Source: Trichomonas tenax (taxonomy: Eukaryota > Parabasalia > Trichomonadida > Trichomonadidae). Taken from it: a DNA stretch of 35,316 nt. The notes under the pieces were generated by a model, which ran no database searches, was not told the origin of the DNA, and saw nothing but the letters and a program-made list of their open reading frames with translations. The position numbers were made by a program, and so were the translations under genes. Below, one piece after another: positions 17,241 to 27,597 of this stretch. Every line of letters begins with the position of its first letter. Within the stretch, counting starts at the first letter, position 1. The stretch covers positions 1 to 35,316 of the forward strand of contig JALKBU010000527.1 in assembly GCA_023091735.1 (NCBI GenBank), written 5' to 3'.

Positions 17241-18348
17241 TTATTCAATTGAAGGCATCATTATACTTCCATGCATGAAATAACGCATATATGGAATATC
17301 GCACGGCATTACAGTGACGTAATTCTTATCAGATTGAAAATTCATATTAATTGCATTGTGAAATCCATCGAAAGGAACATTCGATAATTCATACAAATTT
17401 TTTAAGAACATAATCACCACAGGTTAGTATCTATAGATTGGACTTCATTATTAATGGCAGCTTTTGACCTATATGTTCCATCAATATAATATAACACTCT
17501 TGATTAATTAATGGCTTGTTTGAGCACCCAATAAGATATAAGTCATTAACAGTTATAACACTATTAGTCCAAAACAGTGAACATTGGCATTTAACTCCGT
17601 TTATGAATATAATATTGTTCAAAGTGATTGGAACTTGATATGTAACAAAGCCCACATATTCGGTTGAATTAACAATGTAGAAATATTTCGAAATGGATGA
17701 AACCGGCCATCCCAGTAGTAAGGATCCAGAGCCCTTATATCCTTTTGTTTCTGATGCATTCAAATACTTCACAGTTGAAATAGAATGAAATATCGCTGAA
17801 GAAATGTCGCTTGTTTCATATCGAAATGAAGTGTTATAAATCCCATTTTGATCTATTTTAACATCTGTTGATTCTTCAACTAAAAAACTATTGCACTAGT
17901 TTTCATCTGCATGCGTTGAACATCCACAAGAGGAGGTATAGCTTCTTTTTAATAATAATGAACCATTTTTCAAATAAAAAACGGGGCATCTTTGCGATGA
18001 TATGAGACTTTGGAAAGTACACTCTGTCATGAAGAAATATATACCAATAAAGTTGAAGATACCTCCAAAAGCATTGGAAATGATTTTATCGAATAAAATA
18101 TTACTGAAGGAACAATTAATTGAGTTTGAACTCATTTTTGTTGTTGATTGCAACAACAGTTGACTTTGGAATGATTTAAAGCATGAGTTGGATCCTTTTA
18201 CAGAGTTTGAAGTCAATAAAAACGATGATAATGATTGGGAAATTTTAATTCGATTAAAATGTAATTTGGAATTGGTCGCAATCAAAGGAGATCGTGAATA
18301 AATCCCATTCAAAGACAGCCAGCCAATAGTAAAATTGACCAATGCCAT
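17241..18348 (-). pseudogene. Broken beta-helix surface-type protein gene
   Basis: An ATG at 18348 opens a frame that reads as one protein through 17431 but carries an in-frame TAG at 17896-17898. After a second TAG at 17431-17433, a different frame (17241-17411) continues for 56 codons with similar composition, implying a frameshift near an A-run at about 17400. The peptide is rich in Ser/Asn/Ile with recurring SFSNI, ECTFQS and IIFINGVKC units. This is the style of right-handed beta-helix, Pmp-like proteins that are abundant in trichomonads. It lacks a clear signal peptide, so the 5' part may also be lost. An Inr-like box remains upstream at 18392-18400. Family assignment is by repeat style only. 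Confidence 0.6.
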
Positions 18349-18391
18349 TCTGTATCAATAATTTTGGGGCAAATTTATTTTTTTCACAAAT

Positions 18392-18400
18392 GTCACTTTT
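18392..18400 (-). promoter_or_regulatory. AAAAGTGAC box upstream of the broken beta-helix gene
   Basis: On the minus strand AAAAGTGAC lies about 45 bases before the ATG at 18348. A retained promoter box suggests the gene was once expressed and may still be transcribed. Confidence 0.4.
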
Positions 18401-18837
18401 TGTCGTAACCATTTGATTTTTTGAATATAATCTTCTGCGGTTATTTTCAAATTAAAAAAGTGAAACAAACATCCAGAAATACACTACAAAAAGATCGATA
18501 ACATCAAAACAATATTTACAAGTCAAAAATGAATTTACAAATATAATTTTACAAAACAGAAAATCAATTTACACGACATATTTTTATAAGGTATTTTTAA
18601 AGAAAGACATAAGAAGCCAATATTAAGTTATAACGAATTTCAACTAAAATGGACGCTTTGAAGCTATTTTTGATAAATTTGAAAATAAAAGTTGATTTTC
18701 AGGAAATCTCCAAACGAGAAAAGTGAAATGCACCATAATGTTCAAAGTGAATCCGGAAAATTTCGGAAAAGACACAAGAGCGAATTTAAGTAAACTTCAC
18801 AATTTAAAATTTTTTCAAGTCACTTGTCAAGGCCATT
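18401..18837. other. Spacer before Pescadillo
   Basis: AT-rich with AAAAAGTGAAA-type boxes near 18455 and 18718. A short open frame at 18738-18875 overlaps the Pescadillo start in another frame. The AAGTCACTTG box at 18819-18828 would place transcription start downstream of that frame's ATG, so it probably is not translated. Confidence 0.4.
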
Positions 18838-20409
18838 ATGGTAAAGCTTCCTTTCCAGAAGGGCAAAGAAGGTAAGTCCTCAAACCTAATCAAAGAGGAC
18901 GAGGCCATCGAGAGGGTTGCTCTTGACCCAAAGGATATGGGCAGAATGGCAATTCTTCGCGGTGTTTATCCAAAAGTTTCGCCAAAAGATAAAAACTCCC
19001 CCTGGGCGTACTTCCACAAGAAGGACCTCCAGATGATCAACAGTGATCCGATGGCTTGGTTCATCAGAGATCACGCAAATTGGTTAAAACACCACGAAAA
19101 GCGCTACAATCGCAAAGAACTCGATCAGACACCAGAGCCAACAGCTCCTTATGACCAATTGATTCGTTCTCGCTATCCAACGTTTGCTGATGCAATCAAA
19201 GATCTTGATGACGCGCTCACAACAATCGCTTTGTTCGCTCAAATGTCCGGCACAGACATCCTCGACTCAACTCGCGTTCTTAAATGTCGCCATCTTTTGG
19301 CTGAATTTCACTATTATGTTTCACACAAGCATTTGCTCACAAAGGGATTCATCTCCAAGCGCGGTTTCCACTTCGAAGCTCAGATCGAAGGAATGCCTGT
19401 TATTTGGCTCATTCCACATCAATTCACAATTGCAAAGGACCCAGATGTCGATTACATCATTCTTTTGAATTTCCTCGAGTTGTACGAGAACCTCCTCTCG
19501 TTTGTCAACTTGAGACTCTTCAAGCTCATCAGTCTCAAATATCCAGCTGAATACGACGACAAGAAGTGGGATGCTGGCTTCTACATTGATGCTATCATCG
19601 ATAACACAGAGCAGCCAGAGGTCGAAGCTGTTGCTGAAGCTCCAGCTGAGGCCAATGTCGATACTGAGAAAGTTGCAGGAATCTTTGCAAAGGCCGCTGT
19701 TGAAACAGAGGCTAATGATGAAGAGATTGTTGACACAGGCGTTTTCGGTAACTTCGTCTTCACAATCGGCCGCGAAACACCAAGAGACGCCATGGCATTG
19801 ATCATCAGAAGCCTCGGCGGCAGAATAGTTTGGGATGAGAACTCCACAGACAAGGCAATCACACACACAATCTGTGACAGAAAGGTTATCAAGGACAGAG
19901 TCCTCTCACGCATCTATGTTCAGCCGCAGTGGGTTTTCGATTGCCTCAACAAGCACCAGGCTCTTGACGCAGCTGCTTACGCTCCAGGCCAAGTTCTCCC
20001 ACCACACCTTTCTCCGTGGGATGCCCCAGTTGTCGAGGAGCAGCCAGAGGAGATCGATGACCGCGAAGTTATCGCTGATGACGATGAGAACGCTGAGATC
20101 TCCGCTGAAATCAGACAGCGCGCTATGGAAATCGAGCACGCCGAAGGTATCGCAGCCGAACTCGGAAAGGAGACAGCGGGCGGTGAGACAATCGAGGACC
20201 TCAAGCAGAAGAAGAAACAGATGAAGGAGGAGAAGAAGGAGGAAAGAGAGAGACTCCTTGCAGGTACTCTCCCAGCCAGAAAGGCCAAGATCTACCACGA
20301 GCTCAAGGAGAAGGAATACGCCAAGTCAAAGAAGAAGAAAGGTGCTTCTAAGGATGAAGCAGATACTGTCGTTGTTAATGAAGAAGCTATGGAGGAAGAT
20401 GAAGAATAA
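18838..20409 (+). CDS. PES1: Pescadillo homolog (NOP7/PES1), ribosome biogenesis
   Basis: The protein has 523 residues. The Pescadillo N-terminal domain (1-290) shows the family features GRMAILRGVYPK, KDLQMINSDPMAWFIRDH near the start, then DIKDLDDALTT-type helices and the VIWLIPHQF segment. A BRCT domain follows at about 300-395, with the GGRIVWDE turn and the QPQWVFDCLN helix. The C-terminus is a highly charged Glu/Lys coiled coil, as in other PES1 proteins. In yeast and animals Pescadillo forms the PeBoW complex with Bop1/Erb1 and WDR12/Ytm1 in the nucleolus for 5.8S/25S rRNA maturation. The length is close to the family norm (about 590). The start is the only reasonable ATG, next to a CAAGTCACTTG initiator-like box. 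Confidence 0.95.
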   Translation: MVKLPFQKGKEGKSSNLIKEDEAIERVALDPKDMGRMAILRGVYPKVSPKDKNSPWAYFHKKDLQMINSDPMAWFIRDHANWLKHHEKRYNRKELDQTPEPTAPYDQLIRSRYPTFADAIKDLDDALTTIALFAQMSGTDILDSTRVLKCRHLLAEFHYYVSHKHLLTKGFISKRGFHFEAQIEGMPVIWLIPHQFTIAKDPDVDYIILLNFLELYENLLSFVNLRLFKLISLKYPAEYDDKKWDAGFYIDAIIDNTEQPEVEAVAEAPAEANVDTEKVAGIFAKAAVETEANDEEIVDTGVFGNFVFTIGRETPRDAMALIIRSLGGRIVWDENSTDKAITHTICDRKVIKDRVLSRIYVQPQWVFDCLNKHQALDAAAYAPGQVLPPHLSPWDAPVVEEQPEEIDDREVIADDDENAEISAEIRQRAMEIEHAEGIAAELGKETAGGETIEDLKQKKKQMKEEKKEERERLLAGTLPARKAKIYHELKEKEYAKSKKKKGASKDEADTVVVNEEAMEEDEE

Positions 20410-20613
20410 AGTTTATTATTTAGAGTATTTTGTGAAAACAGCATTCATTTTATTTATTATAATGTGGGGTATGATAATGTGTCACGAAAAAGTAACGGTG
20501 TTACATATCAGATTTAATGATTTTCTGACATGTAAAATGACATAATATAAAAGGGGGTGTATCTAAAACCATCTGCCATTTTTAAAATATAAATGAAAAC
20601 ATTTGCTATGATT

Positions 20614-20706
20614 GACTCTGGAAGGCTCGACTATGGATTGGCTTGGGCCTTATCATAGTGCTTCGTTGGATTAGCAAGCCAGTCCATAGTCGAGCCTTCC
20701 AGAGTC
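20614..20706. repeat. Hairpin A of the foldback element
   Basis: Two 32-base arms, 20614-20645 and 20675-20706, are inverted copies with one mismatch. The 29-base loop contains CGTTGGATTAG, which is shared with hairpin B. The stem core is CTCGACTATGGA paired with TCCATAGTCGAG. Confidence 0.8.
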
Positions 20707-21001
20707 AAACGTCGAAATCTCATTTCATTCAATTTTTTGATCAAAATTGAATTTTGCAGATTTCATTCAAATTCGCTTTTATGCCTCAGGATTAGTTTGA
20801 GAAGCTCTTATGTCTATTTTCCATTATAATACAAAAATCATTTTTGTTCAATATTGAAGTTTAGAAGAGAATTATTGTGATTTAATTAAAAATTTAATTA
20901 TCGATATAATGAATATAAGCTGTGTCATATAGCGTCAGCTCTCTATATTTGTTGCTTTTCATAGCCTTTTAGTCGAAATATTTCGACGATTTTCGAATTT
21001 C

Positions 21002-21086
21002 GACTCTGAAAGGCAAAATCATGGACTTGCTTGCTAATCCAACGAGGCTTTATCCAAAACAGCCCATGATTTTGCTTTTCAGAGCC
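21002..21086. repeat. Hairpin B of the foldback element
   Basis: Arms 21002-21024 and 21064-21086 pair over about 22 bases with one possible G-T pair and a terminal mismatch. The stem core is GCAAAATCATGG paired with CCATGATTTTGC. In inverted orientation the surrounding sequence matches hairpin A, but the stem core is entirely different on both sides. Confidence 0.75.
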
Positions 21087-21296
21087 TTCCAGAGTCAATC
21101 ATAGCAAGTGTTTTCATTTATATTAGAATTCAATACTCACACCTAATTAATAATAGCATAATTTACATGTCAAAATAATACCAAATCCGGCGTGTAAACG
21201 CGTCACTTTTCATGACACATTATCATACACTACAATTACAATTCAAGCAAAAATGATTGGTCAGAAAAATAGTTTTCAAGAATTTTGAACATTTAC

Positions 21297-21305
21297 AAAA
21301 GTGAC
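21297..21305 (+). promoter_or_regulatory. Orphan AAAAGTGAC box followed by ATG
   Basis: AAAAGTGAC, an A-run and an ATG occur in the same spacing as at real gene starts, but the frame stops after four codons (ATG AAT AAC TCA TAG). It is either a dead promoter or the start of a non-coding transcript. Confidence 0.35.
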
Positions 21306-21511
21306 AAAAATGAATAACTCATAGAATATTTTGAGTTTTAGGAAACGGTTTCCGTGATCCCTAAAGTGATATAATTCATTTCAATATTTTTAATTAGTGT
21401 ATTGGAGATTGCTGAGTTAAGCGTTTGTTTTCAGAATGAGATTTGGTTCATATTCATTGTGGGTGTTTGTTAAAATTAATTTTTAAAATATAAACATAAA
21501 TATCTAAAATA

Positions 21512-24500
21512 TTAAAAAGTATCATCATAAGATTGATTCGTTGCTGATTCGATTGAATCAAGTTCATTATCAGATTGAGAATTTGTGTTTTGATTTCCAA
21601 CATTGCAATCAGTATCCAAAAAGAATTCGCAATATTTGAAATCGATATCATCATCTGATTTGTTATTTGCAATAGTTTGATTTTGTTTTGGTTCATTGTC
21701 TTCATTCTTTGAGCAGAGGCAGCAATCTCCCCAATGGAATTTGACTGAGAAATAGATGAAGAAAATGAACACAACAAGGATCAATAAAATAAGGATTCCT
21801 GGGGCAACTGCGTGCATTATCAATGGATTTGAAAGATAGTTTTCTAATCCTTCAGTTTGAAGAACTTCTCCTGTTAAGACAGTCCCTGAATTGCTGCCTT
21901 GGCTGACTGATTTGAGAATGTTCTCATAGAAGCAAATGAATGGCTTAGAAACAATATTCAATAAAGTGAACGCATGCGTCATAATGTGAACCATAACTTT
22001 TCCCCACCAAACTGATTTCCAGAAAGCTGTGAACAGAGTCATTCCAACTTTTTGACACATATCTAAAACCTTCGAGAATCTATTCTTCAGTATGTATTGG
22101 CTGTAAAGATATGATGCTGGATGTTCGTCGTTCTGTGCTTCATACGCATATTCAGTATCGAATCTTGCTGATTTAAGTCTGAAGTTCTCTGATGCTCTCG
22201 ATAAATAAAATTTCTTTCTTCCTTTGTTAATCTGTTCTTCGATGATAGTGATATCAAGACTGCCTTGGAATTTGCTTCTATGGACTCCCTGGACATCATA
22301 TTTCTTCAGCAATTTAAATTGTTTCTCAAGTCTTTTGATTTCTTCTTGTTTCGTTTTGATTCCTCGCGATTTCTTCAGATATGATATTCCATCAAGAATT
22401 TCAAGCACGAAAATTACAGGGATCCACATTGAATAGATGGCAATGAATATTATTGCCCACAAATGAGCAAAATTGAAAGTATTCCCTGGTGTTTGAAGAT
22501 CGACGCAAACAACACTTTTGCATGCTGTCGAAATATTTATGTTTTCTTCTTTATTGCATCTTACAACAGCTGTGAAGAAATCGATAGCAGGCGTGTACAA
22601 AATTGTTAAAATAAACAAACAGAAACTTGCTTTCTTGATTCTAAATTCATCTCATCACAAATCTCCTTCATCATTTTCAGATCTGGGTTTGAAGTACCAA
22701 ATAGCAATCCAAAGAAATGCAAATATTAAAATTGAGCCAAGAGTGAGCCAGAATCCCTACGCGAAGAATTCATTGACAATCTTTCCAGAGTAAAGTATCT
22801 CATTCATCGTGAACAAGAAGCAAATTCCCCACGAACAGATTAAAAGAACAAACAAAAACCAAAAAGTTCATAAACAGTTCTTTTGCACCTCGTGCAGCAG
22901 TATTTGTAGAACCATTCTTTCTTTAAATCATGCCAATAGAACAGAGCTGCAATTACAGGTATAACAGAGTAAATAAAGAATTGAGCATAACTTAGTGGAC
23001 CTGGATTTACAATATCGAACAAAAATGACAAAATTTTCCTCACGAAATTCGTAACAATTGCAATATTGACTGCGAAGAAGAGATAAATCCACGTGAGTTT
23101 CTTATACAGTTTTGGCCATTTGACTTGTTTGATGTAAATGATAATTGCTTGAAGCATTTATTGGAATGTGATTAAAATCTCCCATTTGCTGATTAATGTT
23201 CCATATTTTGTTGCATTCTCTTCGAGACTTGTTATCTTTCCTTGAATGCTTTCGACTTTATCCTCAATATCATCCATTGTATCGAGAAGGAAGCAAGCAA
23301 GATTCGCTGAATCCAGTTTTTGGTTATATTCTTTTCCCGCTTGAAGTCTGTGCTTGAAATCAACTTTCTCGTCATTAACTTTCTTGATTGAATCGCATTT
23401 TGCAAGAACAAGAAAATAAATCTCCCTGAAATATCTCTCAGAGATAGTGATATATTTAGGTTTGATAACAGAAATTGCTTCAGCGACTTCAATTGCCCAA
23501 TCTGAGCCTCCATAATCGACGAATGATAAATCAATTTCATCTGAATGATTTGGATAATTCCATCTGATTAATTCTCCTAATTCATCCAGTTTCATCATCT
23601 GCGGAGCAGTTATTTGATAGCTGTTTGAGGCATCATCCAAAGTATTCAGCAATCTCATTCTCTAGCAGATTTTTGTGAAATATTTTGTGAAATCATATGT
23701 TCGATCTTGGAAACAATCTTTCATTGTTAAAGACGTCAAAGAAATGCAATATCCAAGTGGCTCAGTGACAGTTTCAACCAGTTTGTATGTTGTTTTAATA
23801 ATGCAGTTTCTTGATATGTTAAGAACTTGTAAATGTTTCATTTTCTTGAAAACTTCCATTGGCAAAACTTCGATTTGATTAAATGAAAGATCGAGATTAA
23901 CAACAGAAACACATTCAATGAGAGGATCAATAATCGACATACTGCAATTCGAGAGATTGATTTGTGTTAATGATCTCCAATCCATGTGAAGGCTGATGAG
24001 ATTGTAAATCACCAAAAACGATTTTGGATTCATTGTTGATTGTCGTTCAACAACATCTGTTCTGATTTTCGGTGCTATTTGAGTGTCATTAATTGATTCA
24101 ATTTGGAATGTTGCATCGAGAAGAAGAGTGTAATTGTCTAAGAACTGTTCAAAGCAGTCAATAATAACAGGATTGTTAACGAGATTGAGTTTTTGAGCTT
24201 TGGAAACTGATTTAAGAATTGATTTAATTCGAGAAATTCTTGATCGATTTCTATCTCATTGTTGGAGATATCCAAGTTCTTTATGTTCGAGAAATAATCA
24301 CTTCGAATGAATTCAAGTTGTGATTCATTGATTTGATTGTTGCTTAATTTGAGACTTTGAATGTTTTCATTCATTGGAACGATTTCATCTATAATGAAAT
24401 CATCATTGAAAGAAAGTTCTGCACTTGATAAATCTATTGTTTTTTGATCGAAATCATTCCTTGAAAATGCAAGTTTCGCTTTAAAAATTGTTCGATTGAA

Positions 24501-25127
24501 TTTTGAATTTCTCAGGAATGGTATTTTGCTAAATGCCTTGAAGAACTCAGATGGCATTATCCATTTTTTGTCCATTGCTCTCAATGAGAACAATTCTAAG
24601 AACAAATGAATGTTGAATTCATTATTTTGCTCGATGCAATTTTCAAAAATCTCTTTTTGGTTTTCGTTGATTCCAACAATGACATTAATCCTAAAATCTT
24701 CGATAGAGCCAATCATTTCTTTCTGTTCTTCAATCAATACATGTTTCAGCTTCGGACATGGAATTATAAACTCTATTGCGTTTTCAGGAGTTTCGATTAA
24801 ATTCTTGCGAATGTTGAGAACTTCGAGATTTGGAAAACTCCAATATTTTACGCCATCTTGATGACTTTCAAATTCTTGATATTCATCATTTGAGAATGGA
24901 GTGATTAAGGAGTTATTTTCTAAGTTCAATCTTATGATATATTCTCTCAAATCCCTTTCATTGAAGTCTGATAAATTGATTGATGAAATGTTGCAATTTG
25001 ATAAATCCAATTCTTTGATAATTTCTGGATTTTGGACTTCTTCCGGTGAAAGATCAAATTTGATGTCAAGATATTCTGGAACTTCGACAATGTCTTCTTC
25101 ACCTCCAGAGTAATACTGCTCATCCAT
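21512..25127 (-). pseudogene. Decayed gene for a leucine-rich-repeat, multi-transmembrane protein
   Basis: Five open segments line up as one gene of about 1,200 codons. From 25127 the N-terminal part has LRRs (IKELDLSNCNISSI, IQSLKLSNNQI, NLDISNNEIEI). A one-base loss in the T-run at 24190-24194 (plus strand) shifts the frame; reading on in the shifted frame gives further LRRs (VVNLDLSFNQIEVL). In-frame stops follow: TAG at 23662-23664 and TAA at 23158-23160. A second one-base shift lies near 22852-22865, then TAG at 22757-22759 and two adjacent TGA codons at 22652-22657. The last part (from about 22650) is intact and has several hydrophobic helices, a Lys/Glu-rich cytosolic loop and an acidic Asn-rich tail. 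There is no signal peptide, so the LRRs are probably cytosolic. Trichomonads have many LRR-membrane proteins; the function is unknown. Confidence 0.75.
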
Positions 25128-26049
25128 AAATAAATCTTCGCCTATGTCATTGGGATTCGGAGTTCATCTGTTTTTCAAATCTGTAATTTTCAATTGTTCC
25201 TTGATAACGATCAAAACATGTATCAGACTCTTATTTAGAACTTCTTTTAGATAATAACAATGTTGTAATGACTTAAAACTACTTTCTAGATCGCCAATTT
25301 TAAATCTTATATAAAATAGTGATTTTAACTTATTTCAATTAATTCATATTGCTTGCAAGTACAATTTGTACTCAATTCCACTTTGCATGTTATTTTATTC
25401 CATTTTCTTTTCAAAATTAATTAAAATGTAAAAACTATACTTTGTCACGCAATTATTGTCATATCCATAATATGGGAAGTCGATTCAAAAGTGTTAGATA
25501 AGGTATTAGCTATAAATATAAAAACAATAATCACAATTTTAACATAAGACAGGATAACTCCTAGCAATCTAATAGATACATGAAATATAATTATTTCACT
25601 AGCTCTTAATAGAGTATTGTGAAAAAAATATTTCGTGATAAAAATGTTGATTCATATTGAGATATTATATGAGCATGGTTACATTATCTTTACCAAATAG
25701 ATGGTAATGGTCAATTTATTGATCAATGAAGTTTGAATTTTATTTTCTGTTAATAATTATTTTGCATTTCTAGCTCGTTATTAAGAGCACATACAACATA
25801 AAAACTATATGCTGATGTTTGGTGAGTAGTAGACGAGCTTTTGCGAAATATATTTTTCTGGAAGTCTTCAGAGAAAATGATATAGAATTTTACCTATTAG
25901 AAAATGAGCGTTATAAAAGGATTCCGAAATTCATATGTTGGCGTGAAATTAAAAAAAATCAAATTTCGAAAATCACTGATAGACGAGAGCAAAAACGTGA
26001 ATAATATTATAAAAATGAATTTAAATTACTGTCAGAGATGAGAAGAAAG
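25128..26049. other. Long AT-rich spacer
   Basis: No supported gene. A plus-strand open stretch at 25819-26004 lacks an ATG and any recognisable motif. Both neighbours are on the minus strand, so this holds the promoter of the LRR pseudogene and the 3' end of the capping protein gene. Confidence 0.45.
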
Positions 26050-26856
26050 TTATTTCTGTCCTGGCATAGCACCAAGGCCGCGGAGTTCCTGTTGCCAGTT
26101 AATCTTCTGGGCATTGATTGGAAGTCTCCTTCTGAGCTTGTTGAGACCCTCAGAGTTGAGGAGCTCGAATCCTTCTGTAAGAGCGTTATTCCATTTGTTG
26201 AAGAACTTAGACAACTTCTTAACAATATCAGTAGCTTTAGCGTTTTCATCATCGCCAGTATATGTATCTTCGAAATCAGCTGTCTGTGTACCGACGCAGT
26301 TGCCCTTTTCATAGAAGTGTCCCTTAAGCTCGATTGAGCCCTTAACTGTGCCCTCAGAGCATGTGAAGTGCATCAAAATGATGCCTGTTCTGAAGTTTGC
26401 CTTGTTGATTGTGGAAGCGCGAACGACAATCTTGACTCCATCATCGCTATCATATGTGCCGCATGTGCCGTTATGGACGGTGGATTTGGCGAAAGCGAGG
26501 GCAAGTGGCTGAATTGCTGTCCTCAACTCTGAAGATTCGACCTCCTCTGGGGCCTCTTCGCCCTCAGGTGGGATGACCTTCTGCTCCATGAAATCATAGG
26601 CGAAGATTTTGTTGGTAACTGGATCAACGAATTTATTCTCGCCTTTGCGTGATTCCTCGCAAAGGATTGCCTTGTGATCGTCAATTTCGATTGTCGAGCA
26701 GTTGTGAATTAACCATTCTTCCTTTGTCATTTTAATTCCTTCTTCGACATCCTCTTCATTGGCAACGACGCCCTTGAGAGACTGGACGACATCCTCGTAC
26801 TCACCTGGTGGTGATTCCTTAAGGAAACGAGCAATTGCCTTAGTTTCGTCAGACAT
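26050..26856 (-). CDS. CAPZA: F-actin-capping protein subunit alpha
   Basis: The protein has 268 residues, the usual family length. The start (SDETKAIARFLKESPPGEY) and the middle segment with the SELRTAIQPLALAFAKST region fit the CapZ alpha family. The C-terminal part has FNKWNNALTEGFELLNSEGL, followed by the signature LRRRLPINAQKINWQ. With a beta subunit it forms the heterodimer that caps barbed ends of actin filaments, and CARMIL proteins regulate it. The beta subunit is not in this window. The open frame extends seven codons upstream to a TTG; I chose the ATG at 26856 because it gives the standard MSDE-type start. Confidence 0.95.
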   Translation of the reverse strand: MSDETKAIARFLKESPPGEYEDVVQSLKGVVANEEDVEEGIKMTKEEWLIHNCSTIEIDDHKAILCEESRKGENKFVDPVTNKIFAYDFMEQKVIPPEGEEAPEEVESSELRTAIQPLALAFAKSTVHNGTCGTYDSDDGVKIVVRASTINKANFRTGIILMHFTCSEGTVKGSIELKGHFYEKGNCVGTQTADFEDTYTGDDENAKATDIVKKLSKFFNKWNNALTEGFELLNSEGLNKLRRRLPINAQKINWQQELRGLGAMPGQK

Positions 26857-27597
26857 TAAATAAATTAAATTGAACAAGTCTGTTCACATATTTATTATAT
26901 TTTTGACGGTTTTTCCATTCATTTTTCTTTTCATCACATAACTTCTGTCCCTATTTGCGGATTGAATAACTATCACGGCCAAAAAGCTGAGTTATCGGGC
27001 AATTTCGGCCAAAACGCAACTCTAAAATTATGACAAAATGAAATCTCCTTTATATCCTTCTTTTTATATTGTCATTAATCGAAAAACTTTATTTTGGCCA
27101 TTGTTATTGGTGAATTTATGGATGAAATCGAATAAATTAATTTCAATTCTAATATTTTTCATGATATTCGAGATTTCATCATTCCATCTCATATAAACTT
27201 TGTTTTATCAATTATAATGAACTTATTGAATTATCAAATTTATATTATCCTTTCTAACATCATTCTTTCTGTCTTTTTGCTTGAAATCTGCCTCAGTACT
27301 TCATATATATTCAACATTGAGATTTGATATATGTTTCAACATCTTTTTGAAACTATTAAAATCCATCAATGTAATGTCTGCATTTCTAAGTTTTCATGAG
27401 CATTCGATCTTTATGGAAATATAATTTTGATATTTTATATTTTGCTTAATTTTTAAAATAATCGAATGACTTTATAATGCACTTTTAAGCGAACTTAAAA
27501 ATGTTAAAGAAAACGTATTATTCCTTGTGATTAAATTTGAATATAAAATTGATCCATGTTTAATCTGAAAACGATAAACTTATTATATAAAAATAGT
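26857..27597. other. Spacer between capping protein alpha and the RCC1-like gene
   Basis: AT-rich, no gene seen. A less AT-rich stretch at about 26975-27020 holds two CGGCCAAAA copies on the plus strand about 30 bases apart. It lies upstream of the capping protein gene and may be regulatory. Confidence 0.4.

Larger units (their letters stand above)
20463..21234. repeat. Nested foldback (inverted-repeat) element of about 772 bp
   Basis: The left half and the reverse complement of the right half align along their outer portions. The outer arms (20463-20585 against 21125-21234) are diverged but recognisable (TATGATAATGTGTCA at both ends, GACATGTAAA further in). The next segment (20586-20628 against 21082-21124) matches over 43 bases with one mismatch. 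Inside each half is a second hairpin. No protein is encoded. Target duplications are not clear, so the outer limits are approximate to a few bases. It could be a MITE/foldback transposon or a structured RNA gene. Confidence 0.75.

Noticed and set aside
18738..18875. 45-residue upstream frame overlapping the Pescadillo start
   Set aside because: An initiator-like AAGTCACTTG box lies after its ATG, so it is probably outside the mRNA.
19321..20298. Long antisense frames over Pescadillo
   Set aside because: The plus-strand protein is a clear PES1 homolog; the antisense frames are by-products of codon bias and have no domain.
21512..25127. Programmed stop-codon readthrough or recoding instead of a pseudogene
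   Set aside because: TAG and TAA end intact genes in this window normally, and the region also has two one-base shifts, so decay is the simpler reading.
25819..26004. Plus-strand 61-codon open stretch (RRAFAKYIFLEVFRENDIEF...)
   Set aside because: No ATG and no recognisable family; faintly like trichomonad ankyrin-type N-termini but too short to support.
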